A DNA stretch of 64,000 bases from SZUA-430 sp964483585. Lineage in GTDB: Bacteria > Pseudomonadota > Alphaproteobacteria > Micropepsales > Micropepsaceae. Both the position numbers and the translations under genes were made by a program. The notes under the pieces are model-generated. The model saw nothing but the letters and a program-made list of their open reading frames with translations. It did no database searches and was not told the DNA's origin. The stretch spans positions 10,928-74,927 of the forward strand of contig CAZABH010000013.1 in NCBI GenBank assembly GCA_964483585.1, given 5' to 3'. Shown here piece by piece: positions 44,414 through 53,462 of the stretch; the first letter of the stretch is position 1, and every line of letters begins with the position of its first letter.

Positions 44414-46057
44414 TCAGGCCGTTGGAAGTTTGTAGTCCTTGAACTGGTCGCGGAGCGCTGTCTTCTGCATCTTGCCGGTGGCCGTCAGCGGGATCTCCTT
44501 CACGAACTGCACATCGTCGGGCATCCACCACTTGGCGATCTTGCCCTCGAGATATTTCAGAACCGCTTCTCTCGTCACATCGGCATCGGGCTTCTTGACA
44601 ACAATCAAGAGCGGACGCTCGTCCCACTTGGGATGCGCAACACCGATCACCGCCGCCTGCGCAACGCCGGGACATCCCACCGCGATGTTCTCGACATCGA
44701 TCGACGAGATCCACTCGCCACCCGACTTGATGACGTCCTTCGCTCGGTCGGTGATCTGCATGAAGCCGAGGTGATCGAGCGTCGCGATATCGCCCGTGTC
44801 GAACCAGCCATCCTTGTCGAGGATCGAGCTGGTGCCATAGCGCCCGCCCTCGCCCTTGAAATAGGACTTGGCGACAGCGGGCCCCTTCACCATCAGATGA
44901 CCGAAGGTCTTGCCGTCATGCGGAAGGTCGCGACCCTCGTCATCGGTGATCTTCATCTCGACCGAATACATGGCCCGTCCCTGCTTCGATTTGACCTTGA
45001 GCTGCTCGGCCCAAGGCAGGTCTTCCATCCCGGACTTGAACGAGCCGATGGTGCCGACCGGCGACATTTCTGTCATGCCCCAGGCATGCATCACCTCGAC
45101 CTCGTACTTCTTCTCGAAGGTCTCGATCATAGAGGGCGGACAGGCCGACCCGCCGATCATCACCTTCTTCAGATAGGGCAGCTTGAGGTTGTTGGCCTCC
45201 ATATGGGTAAGCAGCATCTGCCAGACGGTCGGCACCGCCGCAGTGATCGTTACTTTTTCACTGTCCAGCAATTCATAGACCGACACACCATCCAGCTTCG
45301 CGCCGGGCATCACCATCTTGGTTCCCGCCATGGGACAAGCGAAGGTGGTAGCCCAGGCATTGGCATGGAACATCGGCACGACAGGCATCAGCGTGTCGGT
45401 CGACTTCGCACCCACACAGTCGGACGTGTTGACCGCCAGCGCATGCAGCACGTTCGAGCGATGCGAATAGAGTACACCCTTCGGGTTGCCGGTTGTGCCT
45501 GACGTGTAGCAGAGCCCTGCCGCCGTATTCTCATCGACCCGGACCCAAGCGAAGTCCTCGTCAGCCTCGGCAACAAGGTCTTCAAAGGCAACCGCATTCT
45601 TCAGAGTGGTTTGGGGCATGTGTGCCCGGTCCGTCATGATGACGAAGGTCTCGACCACATCGATCTGCTTGCCCAGCTTCTCGAGAATCGGGACGAAGGT
45701 CAGGTCGACGAAGATCATCCGGTCTTCGGCATGGTTCACGATATAGGCGATCTGCTCCGGGAACAGGCGCGGGTTGATCGTATGGCAGACAGCCCCGATC
45801 CCCATGATCCCGTACCAGGCCTCCAGGTGCCGGCCCGAGTTCCAGGCCAGCGTGCCGATGCGATCCCCCAGCTTGATCCCGCGATGGGTCAGGGCCTTGG
45901 CAACACGGCGAGACCGCGCATGGATCTGGGCATAGGTCGCGCGCACGATGGGCCCTTCGACTGAACGCGTGACGACTTCGCGCTCCCCATGAAAGCGCGC
46001 GGCATGGTCAAGGATGCTCGATACGACAAGCGGCCAATCCTGCATCATTCCCAACAT
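44414..46057 (-). CDS. Acyl-CoA ligase (long/medium-chain fatty-acid CoA synthetase, AMP-binding family)
   Basis: 547 residues, GGGAGA before the ATG. ANL-superfamily core motifs: LCYTSGTTGNPKGVLYSH (P-loop, A3), HAWGMTEMSPVG (A5), WFDTGDIATLDHLGFMQITDRAKDVIKSGGEWIS (A7-A8) and the C-terminal catalytic Lys region PLTATGKMQKTALR. The sequence resembles AlkK/FadD3-type medium- and long-chain fatty acid ligases, which activate fatty acids with ATP and CoA. First gene of the operon with DUF1499 and an MBL hydrolase. Divergent from hldE. Confidence 0.92.
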   Translation of the reverse strand: MLGMMQDWPLVVSSILDHAARFHGEREVVTRSVEGPIVRATYAQIHARSRRVAKALTHRGIKLGDRIGTLAWNSGRHLEAWYGIMGIGAVCHTINPRLFPEQIAYIVNHAEDRMIFVDLTFVPILEKLGKQIDVVETFVIMTDRAHMPQTTLKNAVAFEDLVAEADEDFAWVRVDENTAAGLCYTSGTTGNPKGVLYSHRSNVLHALAVNTSDCVGAKSTDTLMPVVPMFHANAWATTFACPMAGTKMVMPGAKLDGVSVYELLDSEKVTITAAVPTVWQMLLTHMEANNLKLPYLKKVMIGGSACPPSMIETFEKKYEVEVMHAWGMTEMSPVGTIGSFKSGMEDLPWAEQLKVKSKQGRAMYSVEMKITDDEGRDLPHDGKTFGHLMVKGPAVAKSYFKGEGGRYGTSSILDKDGWFDTGDIATLDHLGFMQITDRAKDVIKSGGEWISSIDVENIAVGCPGVAQAAVIGVAHPKWDERPLLIVVKKPDADVTREAVLKYLEGKIAKWWMPDDVQFVKEIPLTATGKMQKTALRDQFKDYKLPTA

Positions 46058-46311
46058 TGAAGGCGTCTCCCGGCTGGCAAATGTAAAATGGTTGATGTGT
46101 CGCGATCTTAAGGGGCCGGGGCGACGCCCACAACACCAACCGGATCATCGAAACCGCTGAATCGGGCCAAAACCCCAACTGTCGACCAAAGCCAGCGAAT
46201 TGAACTGAACGCCCGGGGGTAACCTTGCCACCAGCTATCCACCAACGAGGGCGCGGCGCGATGTGCGACGAAACTTGAAAGCAGCGACCAAGACGTGGAC
46301 ACTGGCCCACC

Positions 46312-47784
46312 ATGAACACCACCATCTCCACCGAAACCATGATCTCGCGCTTCGCAGGCTTGCGCGTATTCTGCGTGGGCGATGTCATGCTGGATCACTT
46401 CGTCTATGGATCCGTCGAGCGCATTTCCCCGGAGGCACCCGTCCCTGTCCTGACGGTAGAGCGTGAAACACGGATGCCCGGGGGCGCCGGAAACGTCGCG
46501 CGAAATCTTGCTGCACTTGGTGCCAGCACTACGCTTGCCTCGGTCATCGGAGACGACAGCGCGGGCGACACCCTGGCAAGGCTGATCGCCGACCAGCCAG
46601 GGCTCACGCCAGCCCTGCTGAAATCAGCTGGGCGGCCAACGTCCGTGAAAATACGGCACATTGCAGGCGGCCAGCAGATGCTGCGCACCGACCATGAGAC
46701 CCGCGCCCCGATCGAAAGCAACATCGAGGAGCAGCTCTGTGCCATGATCGCTGGCGCAGCCGCCAGCGCCGACATCATCATCCTGTCTGACTACGCCAAG
46801 GGTGTACTGACCCAACGCGTCATCGCCGCCGCCGCAGCTGCTGCGCGCAAGCACGGGATAAGAGTCATCGCCGACCCCAAGAGCAGCGACCTGTCCCGGT
46901 ATCGTGGCGTCCACCTCCTGACACCGAACGCAAAGGAACTTGCCGCCGCAGCAGGCCTCGCGGTCAACGACGACAGCAGCGCAGTAACGGCTGCACAAAG
47001 GGCGATGGAGGGGATGGACCTCGAGGCCCTCATTGTCACACGCTCAGAACAGGGAATGACGCTTGTGACCACAACAGGCCAGGTCACACATCTGCCTGCC
47101 GCGGCGCGCGACGTCTTCGACGTGTCAGGCGCCGGGGACACGGTCATCGCAACCCTGGCCGTCGCCATTGCAGCCGGTGCTTCGCTGCAGGACGCCGCAA
47201 GCCTTGCAAACATCGCCGCCGGCATCGTCGTGGGCAAGGCGGGTACGGCCGTGGTCCGCCCCGACGAGATCGCCGAAGTCGTGCAAGCAACAGAAATCCG
47301 GGGTGCAAGCGCAAAGATCCGGACACAAGCCTCCACCCTCGATCTCGTGCAGACCTGGCGCGCGCGCGGGCTGAAGATCGGTTTCACCAATGGCTGCTTC
47401 GACCTTGTGCACCCGGGACATATTTCAATGCTTGCGCAAGCCCGGGGCCAATGCGACCGCCTCGTGGTCGGGCTCAACACGGATCGGTCCGTCCGGCGAC
47501 TGAAGGGTCCAACCCGACCAGTCAACACCGAGGTTGCGCGAGCGATCGTGCTCTCAGCCCTTGAAAGCGTCGATGCCGTCACCATGTTCGACGAGGACAC
47601 ACCGATCCAGCTCATCAGGTCGCTGCGCCCGGATGTTCTCGTCAAGGGTGCAGACTACAGCCCAGGGCAAGTCGTGGGTGCGGACGAGGTTGTTGGCTGG
47701 GGCGGCAGGGTTTTCCTCGCCGAACTCACGCCCGGCCAAAGCACAACCGGCATTGTCAGCCGCATGACAGGAGGCAGCAAATGA
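46312..47784 (+). CDS. hldE: Bifunctional heptose-7-phosphate kinase / heptose-1-phosphate adenylyltransferase
   Basis: 490 residues with both domains. The PfkB-type kinase domain (1-325) has GDVMLDHFVYG, PGGAGNVARNLAALGA and the catalytic VFDVSGAGDTVIATLA. The nucleotidyltransferase domain (about 350-490) has IGFTNGCFDLVHPGHISML and a VLVKGADYSPGQVVGADEVV block. It phosphorylates D-glycero-D-manno-heptose 7-phosphate and then adenylylates the 1-phosphate in the route to ADP-heptose for the LPS inner core. The stop overlaps the hldD start by 4 bp. The family length is about 477. Confidence 0.96.
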   Translation: MNTTISTETMISRFAGLRVFCVGDVMLDHFVYGSVERISPEAPVPVLTVERETRMPGGAGNVARNLAALGASTTLASVIGDDSAGDTLARLIADQPGLTPALLKSAGRPTSVKIRHIAGGQQMLRTDHETRAPIESNIEEQLCAMIAGAAASADIIILSDYAKGVLTQRVIAAAAAAARKHGIRVIADPKSSDLSRYRGVHLLTPNAKELAAAAGLAVNDDSSAVTAAQRAMEGMDLEALIVTRSEQGMTLVTTTGQVTHLPAAARDVFDVSGAGDTVIATLAVAIAAGASLQDAASLANIAAGIVVGKAGTAVVRPDEIAEVVQATEIRGASAKIRTQASTLDLVQTWRARGLKIGFTNGCFDLVHPGHISMLAQARGQCDRLVVGLNTDRSVRRLKGPTRPVNTEVARAIVLSALESVDAVTMFDEDTPIQLIRSLRPDVLVKGADYSPGQVVGADEVVGWGGRVFLAELTPGQSTTGIVSRMTGGSK

Positions 47785-48764
47785 TTCTCGTGACAGGTGG
47801 CGCAGGGTTCATTGGATCGAATATCGCAGCACGCCTTTTCACGGACGGCCACGATGTCGCGATCGCAGATCGCCTCGGCAACGGCGACAAGTGGCGAAAC
47901 ATTGCCAAGATACCGGTAACAGACCTCATCCCCCCCGAACACACACTCGACTGGATCGATCAACACGCCGATGATGTGGTTGCGATCGTCCACATGGGCG
48001 CCATCTCATCGACGACCGAAACCAACGTCGACCTGATCATCGCCGAAAACGACATTTTTTCACGCACCTTGTGGGACATCTGCGCAGCCGAGGAAATCCC
48101 CTTCATCTATGCATCGTCTGCCGCGGTCTACGGCGACGGCACGCAGGGCTTCGACGATGACGCGACCCCCAAGGCATTGGCCTCCCTGCGCCCTATGAAT
48201 CCTTACGGGTGGTCCAAGCTGCTCTTCGACCAATTCGTCGCACGCCAGGTCGCCCGTAGCCAGCCCGAACCTCCGCAACACGCAGGCCTGCGCTTCTTCA
48301 ACGTCTACGGACCGAACGAGTACCACAAGGACAGCATGAAAAGCGTCCTTGCGCACATGTACCCGGACGCCAGCAGCGGCAAGCCAGTCACGTTGTACCG
48401 CTCGCACAATCCGGACTATGCCGACGGTGGACAGAAGCGCGACTTCATTTCCGTCAAGGACTGCGCCGATGTCGTGGCTTGGCTGCTGGATAATCCGAAC
48501 GTGAACGGACTGTTCAACGTCGGTACTGGCAAGGCACGCAGCTTTGCAGACCTCGCACACGCGTTGTTCGCTAGCCTGGGACGCGAGCCCGATATTCGCT
48601 TCGTCGACACACCCGAAGCCATCCGCGACCGCTACCAGTACTTCACCGAAGCACGCATCGACCGCTTGCGCGCCGCGGGCTACGAGCGCCCCTTCACCGA
48701 GCTCGAAACCGGCGTCGCCGATTATGTGCAGAACCACCTCTCCAGGCCCGACCCATATCTTTGA
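47781..48764 (+). CDS. hldD: ADP-L-glycero-D-manno-heptose 6-epimerase
   Basis: 327 residues; SDR-extended fold. MILVTGGAGFIGSNIAARL is the NADP-binding glycine motif, HMGAISSTTETNVDLIIAEN the conserved HldD block, YASSAAVYGDG the serine region, and NPYGWSKLLFD the Y-x-x-x-K catalytic pair. FFNVYGPNEYHKDSMKSVLAHMY and KRDFISVKDCADVVAWLL complete the match. It epimerises ADP-D-glycero-heptose to the L-glycero form used in LPS core. Translationally coupled to hldE (ATGA overlap). Confidence 0.96.
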   Translation: MILVTGGAGFIGSNIAARLFTDGHDVAIADRLGNGDKWRNIAKIPVTDLIPPEHTLDWIDQHADDVVAIVHMGAISSTTETNVDLIIAENDIFSRTLWDICAAEEIPFIYASSAAVYGDGTQGFDDDATPKALASLRPMNPYGWSKLLFDQFVARQVARSQPEPPQHAGLRFFNVYGPNEYHKDSMKSVLAHMYPDASSGKPVTLYRSHNPDYADGGQKRDFISVKDCADVVAWLLDNPNVNGLFNVGTGKARSFADLAHALFASLGREPDIRFVDTPEAIRDRYQYFTEARIDRLRAAGYERPFTELETGVADYVQNHLSRPDPYL

Positions 48765-48780
48765 CGGTCCTTGATCGCTC

Positions 48781-49341
48781 CTAGAAGCTGGCCTCCAGGC
48801 GCGCGAGATCATCGGGCGTATTGATGTTCTGGAAAGGCCACGCCTCGGCGAACGGCACAGGCACAACTCCCAGCCCGGCAAACACATCGCGCACCGGCGG
48901 AATACTGTCCCCGGAAAGAATGACCGCGATGGCAGCAGCCACATGACCCGGCAGCACGCAGACCAGCGGCTCCGGGCCTGCAGGCGAAACCGCATGCGCC
49001 CCCGCAGCCTCGCGGGCCAAGCACTCGATCACGACAGGTGGCACCAGAGGCATGTCACACGGCACGAACGCAACAGCCTCGCCCTCACCCGCATGCTCCA
49101 GCCCCGCAAGAATGCCGGCCAGGGGTCCCTTGCCGGCATGTTCCGCACGCCCGGCAATACAACCGACACCCCAGCCGTCGTAGCCAGATCCCGGCTGGCA
49201 CTCGATCAGCACGTCCCGACACAAAAGGCTGAGCGACGCGTGGACATGGCCGACAAGCGGCACGCCCCGCAACGTCTGGAGCCCTTTGGGTAATCCTCCA
49301 AATCGCGCACTGCGCCCACCTGCCAGGATTACACCGATCAC
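48781..49341 (-). CDS. mobA: Molybdenum cofactor guanylyltransferase
   Basis: 186 residues from a GTG at 49341 preceded by GGGGAGG at ideal spacing. The longer ATG frame to 49392 adds 17 residues before the conserved VIGVILAGGRSARFGGLPKGLQTLRGVPLVGH nucleotide-binding start. FVPCDMPLVPP supplies the metal-binding Asp, and the end NINTPDDLARLEASF is the usual MobA finish. It attaches GMP to molybdopterin to make Mo-bis-MGD. No other mo-cofactor genes nearby. Converges with hldD, 16 bp between stops. Confidence 0.9.
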   Translation of the reverse strand: MIGVILAGGRSARFGGLPKGLQTLRGVPLVGHVHASLSLLCRDVLIECQPGSGYDGWGVGCIAGRAEHAGKGPLAGILAGLEHAGEGEAVAFVPCDMPLVPPVVIECLAREAAGAHAVSPAGPEPLVCVLPGHVAAAIAVILSGDSIPPVRDVFAGLGVVPVPFAEAWPFQNINTPDDLARLEASF

Positions 49342-49683
49342 GAAAACCTCCCCGCTGCAGAGCAGTCGACCTGTCCAGTTTCGGGATCGCATGCAATCCG
49401 GGCAACCAATGAGGGCTCAGAATCGCACGCAAAGCACCGTCACCGGACACATTAACCACCCGACGAAAATGCCCGGCAAATCTGGCAAATCCCTCCTCGG
49501 ATGCGAGGAATCCATGGAGAGTCCCCAGCCCGAACGTAGCCCCCGTGTAACACCTGCCGGAAATCTCAAGCGCAACTTCTGCAAAAGGCCACTTTTGGTT
49601 GCAAACGGCGTTTAGCAGGCAAGAATCCTGCTTTGGGGACCGGTACAAGACACGCGGCCACGAGGGTTAGTGAGGGGGACGTC
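49342..49683. other. Intergenic leader upstream of the first protease autotransporter
   Basis: 342 bp without a convincing gene. Near the gene start there is a CAAAAG-GCCA-CTTTTG hairpin and an AGCAGG/CCTGCT hairpin (49614-49632), then an AGGGGG ribosome site before the ATG at 49684. It should contain divergent promoters for mobA and the autotransporter; I see no confident -35/-10 pair. Confidence 0.45.
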
Positions 49684-52600
49684 ATGAACGCGACACGCGC
49701 ACTGAAAGCAAGGCTGGGCGTCTCTGCCATAGCGCTCTTTGCCGCGCTCCCGCCCTCGGCGCAAGCGCAGGACGAGACGCCCAACCTGATCAACTATTTG
49801 CAGCAGCGCGGCCAGACACCGAGCATCAATTCGCTGGAAATGACCCACGATTGGGACTCCGACAAGGGAGAGCCCATACCGATGTTCTCGACGATAACTG
49901 CCTCTGGCAGCATTGATTGGGACTCGGACAAGGGCGAACCGGCGCCGATGTTCACCACACCCGCCAACCCGGGCGAACATTTCAACCTTGTAGATCTTCT
50001 TTTGCTGCGCGGTCACGAAGTTACCATCCAGAACATCATTCCGATGATGAACTGGCGCGACAATCTTGGCTCGCCGGTAGGCCAGATCGACGCGACCAAT
50101 ACACGACCCAGCGTCGGCATGATCAACATGGTCAGGTCCGACACCTCGGCCAGCATGGGGTTCTGTTCGGGAACGCTGATCAATGCGCGCTTCTTTCTGA
50201 CGGCTGCGCACTGCGTTCGCGATGGCGTGACCTCGGCCACGGTCGTGCGCGGCGGGATCAACTTCGCCCCGTCGACAGGCGGTGTTTTCACCGGCCCCTC
50301 GAATAGGCAAGCCGTCAGCATTGTCACCCCTGGCACATATGACCCGTTTGCGTTCTACCTGGGCCAGGACCTCGCAATCGTTGCGCTTGATCGTCCCGTT
50401 TACAACATAACGCCATCGTCCATTTCCACGAGCCAGGTTTTCGGCGAGACGCTGAACATTGCAGGCTACGGACGCGCGGGAACAGGATCGGTTCCCAATC
50501 AGGTATTCGACGGCAATCGCCGCATCGGCACCAACACGAATGAGGGCCAGTACATCCTCGACGGTTCAGCCACAGGCACCGTGATCGCCGCAGATTTCGA
50601 GGACCCGCTGAACGTCGCCCTGACAGACACACTCGGGCTTCTCAACAGTGTGACGACGCGTGAAGCCGCAGTGGCACCCGGCGATTCTGGTGGCCCGATC
50701 TTCAACAGCGCCGGTCAGGTACTCGGCGTTGCCTCGGGCGTCATCACGATCGGCGTCAGCAGCTGGGGCTATGGCTCCATTCCATTCTGGACCAACCTGA
50801 CCGAAGCCCAATACCAAAGCTTCATCGCAGCCAACAACCCCCTGCGCCTTGCATCAGCAGCAGGTAGCGGCGATTGGAGCAACGCAGCCACCTGGACCGG
50901 CAGCATCATCCCCGACAACACGTTCGGCGCGGCCGACAACCCCCTTGGCCTGGCCGACTACAGCGCGGGCCAGCGCTTCTACAATGTCACGATCGGCGGA
51001 AGCAGCGCTGTTACGCTTGGTGACGTGCGTGATATCGATCTCTTCGCGATCACAAGCCTTGCCTCGCTGTCGATCAATGGCGGCGGCGACCTCGGGTTCT
51101 GGGGCGCGTCATCGACCAGCGGCAGCCTGACAGTCAACGGCACGTTGCGGTCGTTCGATGCACTTGGCTTCGGCGCACTCAGCATCAATGGCGCAAACGG
51201 CATGCTGCGCGGCGCCGGAAGCGTATTGGCTCCCGTCAACAACCTGACGGGAACGGTTGCCCCAGGAAACTCAATTGGCACGCTGACCGTCGCAAGCTTC
51301 ACGCAGGGCGTGGCGGGTCTCCTCGACATCGAGATGACCGCGGGCAGCAGTGACGTGCTGGCCGTGACGGGGAACGCACAGCTGGCCGGCACGGTACGCT
51401 TCACGCAGTTTGGCGCGGCCCCCACGCTTGGCCAGACCAGCACCTTCCTGACGACAGGCGGGACGGTGTCCGGACGCTTCAGCGCCTTCCAGGACCTCAT
51501 TCCGGGCGCGTTGTTCCCCGTACTGACCTACGGCAACAACTTCGTCAGCGTCACCATCGCCAATTTCTGCTCTTTCGCGTCAGGCCCCGTCGAGACCGAG
51601 GTCTGCGCAACCCTCGACAGCAGCGCCGTCCAGTCCGACCCCGACATGGCCTCCGCCATCAGCGGCCTGCAGCTGCTCGACTCCGCCCAGCTCTCCCAGG
51701 CCCTCGAGGCCCTGAGCCCCACCCGCGCCAACGCGCAGGCCACCATCGCATTCACATCCGGTGACCTTCTGCGCAGCCAGCTCTCCCAGCGCGTGGGCAC
51801 CGTGCTGGGTGGCGCAAGCCCTGGAGGCGTCGCCCAGATGGACCTCGCCCGCACCCAGCTTGCCTCGGCAGCGCCCTCCGCCGAAGCCCTCGCCTCAGCC
51901 GCAGCCGCGGCCTTGGCAGCCAGCACCGCGGGAACATCCGACATCGTGCTCGAGAACGGCTACGGTGTCTTCTTCGCCGGTGACTTTGCGATCTCCGAAA
52001 CCGACCAGGCCGGCGGCATCGGCACCGACAAGGGCGACACGGCAGCCCTCACGATCGGCCTCGACCACAGCGACGGACAGGGTCTGGTCGCCGGCGTCGC
52101 GGCAAGCTACCTCCAGTCACAGGTCGCACAGGATTACGGCCTGGGCGGTCACACCTCCAGTGATGGCATCGCCCTGTCGGCCTTCGCCAGCATGGACCGC
52201 GGTGCGCTGTCGGCCGAAGCCTATGCCTCCGGCGCCTGGCACAGCTTCGAGACCGAGCGCACCTTGCTGCTGGCCCCCTTCATCAAGGGCATTGCCAGCG
52301 GCGAGACCGACGCCTCTCAGATCCAGGCCGGCGCATCCGTGGCCTACGACCTCCTGCGCGGCGAGCGGCTCAGCCTCGGCGCGGTGGGCGGCCTGCATTA
52401 CGTGAATGTCGACATCGATGCCTACACCGAGACCGGTGTTGGCGCCTTGGGTGCTGCCGTATCGGCCCGCAGTGCGGATTCACTGCGCAGCCAGCTGGGC
52501 GGTGAACTGGCCCTGCACCTCGACCCCACCACGGCCCTCGTGGTTCCGATGCTGCGCGTGGTCTGGAACCACGAGTTCATGGATGACCCACTGGCCGTCA

Positions 52601-52800
52601 CATCGGCCTTTGCCGGCGCACCGGGCGTCACCTTCCAGGCCCCGGGGCCGGACCTTGGCACAGACTGGGCCACCGTCGGCTTCGGTGTCTCGGGCCGCGT
52701 CAGCGCAGACACGAACTTCTACCTGCGCGTCCAGAAAGACATCGGCCGCGACGGTGCAGAGCGCCACGAAGTCTCCGCAGCCGCACGCTTCGGCTTCTGA
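49684..52800 (+). CDS. Trypsin-like serine protease autotransporter (upstream copy)
   Basis: 1038 residues from the ATG at 49684, with AGGGGG about 7 nt upstream; open frame to 49633. The signal peptide ends PPSAQAQDE. Residues 35-135 hold imperfect repeats (two WDSDKGEPxPMF units). An S1 peptidase domain follows with a full triad: His176 (FLTAAHCV), Asp229 (QDLAIVALD), Ser335 (PGDSGGP). After it come beta-helix-like passenger sequence with autotransporter signatures (TVAPGNSIGTLTV) and a C-terminal translocator barrel (about 760-1038) ending ARFGF. Residues 546-1038 are identical at DNA level to the downstream autotransporter. The passenger is probably exported through the barrel to the cell surface and may be released. 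Target proteins unknown. Confidence 0.92.
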   Translation: MNATRALKARLGVSAIALFAALPPSAQAQDETPNLINYLQQRGQTPSINSLEMTHDWDSDKGEPIPMFSTITASGSIDWDSDKGEPAPMFTTPANPGEHFNLVDLLLLRGHEVTIQNIIPMMNWRDNLGSPVGQIDATNTRPSVGMINMVRSDTSASMGFCSGTLINARFFLTAAHCVRDGVTSATVVRGGINFAPSTGGVFTGPSNRQAVSIVTPGTYDPFAFYLGQDLAIVALDRPVYNITPSSISTSQVFGETLNIAGYGRAGTGSVPNQVFDGNRRIGTNTNEGQYILDGSATGTVIAADFEDPLNVALTDTLGLLNSVTTREAAVAPGDSGGPIFNSAGQVLGVASGVITIGVSSWGYGSIPFWTNLTEAQYQSFIAANNPLRLASAAGSGDWSNAATWTGSIIPDNTFGAADNPLGLADYSAGQRFYNVTIGGSSAVTLGDVRDIDLFAITSLASLSINGGGDLGFWGASSTSGSLTVNGTLRSFDALGFGALSINGANGMLRGAGSVLAPVNNLTGTVAPGNSIGTLTVASFTQGVAGLLDIEMTAGSSDVLAVTGNAQLAGTVRFTQFGAAPTLGQTSTFLTTGGTVSGRFSAFQDLIPGALFPVLTYGNNFVSVTIANFCSFASGPVETEVCATLDSSAVQSDPDMASAISGLQLLDSAQLSQALEALSPTRANAQATIAFTSGDLLRSQLSQRVGTVLGGASPGGVAQMDLARTQLASAAPSAEALASAAAAALAASTAGTSDIVLENGYGVFFAGDFAISETDQAGGIGTDKGDTAALTIGLDHSDGQGLVAGVAASYLQSQVAQDYGLGGHTSSDGIALSAFASMDRGALSAEAYASGAWHSFETERTLLLAPFIKGIASGETDASQIQAGASVAYDLLRGERLSLGAVGGLHYVNVDIDAYTETGVGALGAAVSARSADSLRSQLGGELALHLDPTTALVVPMLRVVWNHEFMDDPLAVTSAFAGAPGVTFQAPGPDLGTDWATVGFGVSGRVSADTNFYLRVQKDIGRDGAERHEVSAAARFGF
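49849..49953 (+). repeat. Tandem 13-residue repeats in the passenger N-terminus
   Basis: DWDSDKGEPIPMF (49849-49887) and DWDSDKGEPAPMF (49915-49953) are near-identical coding repeats 66 bp apart. They sit within a larger, weaker ~40-residue periodicity: NLINYLQQRG...W..DKGEP and NLVDLLLLRG...NWRDNLGSP. They may be a pro-region or a binding element. Confidence 0.7.
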
Positions 52801-52848
52801 TAGACTGACACCACAAAATCACAGGGGCCGGCAGGATCACCTGCCGGC
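51319..52848 (+). repeat. Perfect 1,530-bp direct repeat, upstream copy
   Basis: Identical by line-by-line comparison of most of its length to 55569-57098 (constant offset 4,250 bp). It covers the last 493 codons of the autotransporter, the stop, and 48 bp beyond, ending exactly at the end of a 9-bp hairpin stem. Sequence on both sides differs at once. Even third codon positions are identical, so the event is recent. Confidence 0.93.
52827..52848 (+). terminator. Terminator hairpin lacking its U-tract
   Basis: GCCGGCAGG / CCTGCCGGC (9-bp stem, ATCA loop) 26 bp after the stop. The next bases are GCTTGG rather than a T-run, unlike the downstream copy. The repeat boundary falls at the last base of this stem, so termination here may be weak or rho-dependent. 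Confidence 0.55.
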
Positions 52849-52874
52849 GCTTGGTATGTGAACGCCCGGCAGGC

Positions 52875-53288
52875 CTACTGCGCCAGGGGTATGGACGCAG
52901 CAGGCAGCAGCGTCAAAGTCAGCTGTCCCGGACCCTGCGCCTCAGTTTGGTAGCTCCGTGCACCCGCTTTCCTGAAGACGAAGAGCGACGTCGAACCCTC
53001 CCCGAGAAAAATTATACTGTCCCCACATCTTCGCCAGCGCCTGACTGCATCCAGGCGCGCCTCAAGGCCGCAAGGCCTTGCCACTGTGACAAGGCCGTTC
53101 GGCACAAGCCGCAGCGAACAACTGCGTGACGTGGACGCTTCGGCAACGATTGCCGCCAAGGTGCTTGCAGGGGGACGAAGGGGCGCACCAGGATCGAGGG
53201 GGACCTGCTCCGACGCACGCCCACTTGACGGGCTCGCCAAAAACACGAAAACCAGCAGTACAGCACCAAGAAAACGATGAATGTTCAC
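52875..53288 (-). CDS. Secreted Inh/AprI-Omp19-like protease inhibitor candidate
   Basis: 137 residues from a GTG at 53288 with AGGA eight bases upstream; the longer ATG frame to 53321 hides the signal peptide. MNIHRFLGAVLLVFVFLASPSSGRASE is a clear export signal. The mature part has SCSLRLVPN...PCGLEARLDAVRRWRRCGDSIIFLGEGSTSLFVFRK and QGPGQLTLTLL. This matches the order of the Inh family (MEROPS I38): 'CsL.L', second Cys, a conserved Trp, 'g..i.L.d..g..l..f', final 'G..ltL'. Cys57 and Cys73 would be the family disulfide. It lies between the two protease autotransporters, convergent with the first and divergent from the second. Assignment is by pattern only; a third Cys (88) is unusual. Confidence 0.55.
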   Translation of the reverse strand: MNIHRFLGAVLLVFVFLASPSSGRASEQVPLDPGAPLRPPASTLAAIVAEASTSRSCSLRLVPNGLVTVARPCGLEARLDAVRRWRRCGDSIIFLGEGSTSLFVFRKAGARSYQTEAQGPGQLTLTLLPAASIPLAQ

Positions 53289-53462
53289 GTCGTAATCCTG
53301 TTCAAAGGGGTGCTCACCCAACGAATGTCATCAAAGTGAGACCGAAGCGCAACACACTCGGGCCGTGCCGTTATTGACACCCTCAACCATTAATCACACG
53401 CTACGGTTTGATTTTTAATCATTCCTGGCGGGGGCGCCAGGAAAACGTATTGGGGGATGCCG
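53289..53462. promoter_or_regulatory. Shared divergent regulatory region of the inhibitor and second protease genes
   Basis: 174 bp. TTGACA (53374-53379) is a good -35 hexamer, but no clear -10 stands at 16-18 bp. TTAATCA occurs twice, at 53390-53396 and 53415-53421, 25 bp apart. A perfect TTCCTGGCG / CGCCAGGAA hairpin with a GGGG loop (53422-53443) ends just before the GGGGGA ribosome site (53451-53457) of the autotransporter, so it would sit in the mRNA leader and could affect translation or stability. Confidence 0.45.

Noticed and set aside
53017..53024. CTGTCCCC, the inverse of the GGGGACAG core
   Set aside because: It lies in the inhibitor coding frame (C-G-D-S codons), so it is explained by protein sequence. 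The same applies to a copy near 61710 in the flavoprotein gene.
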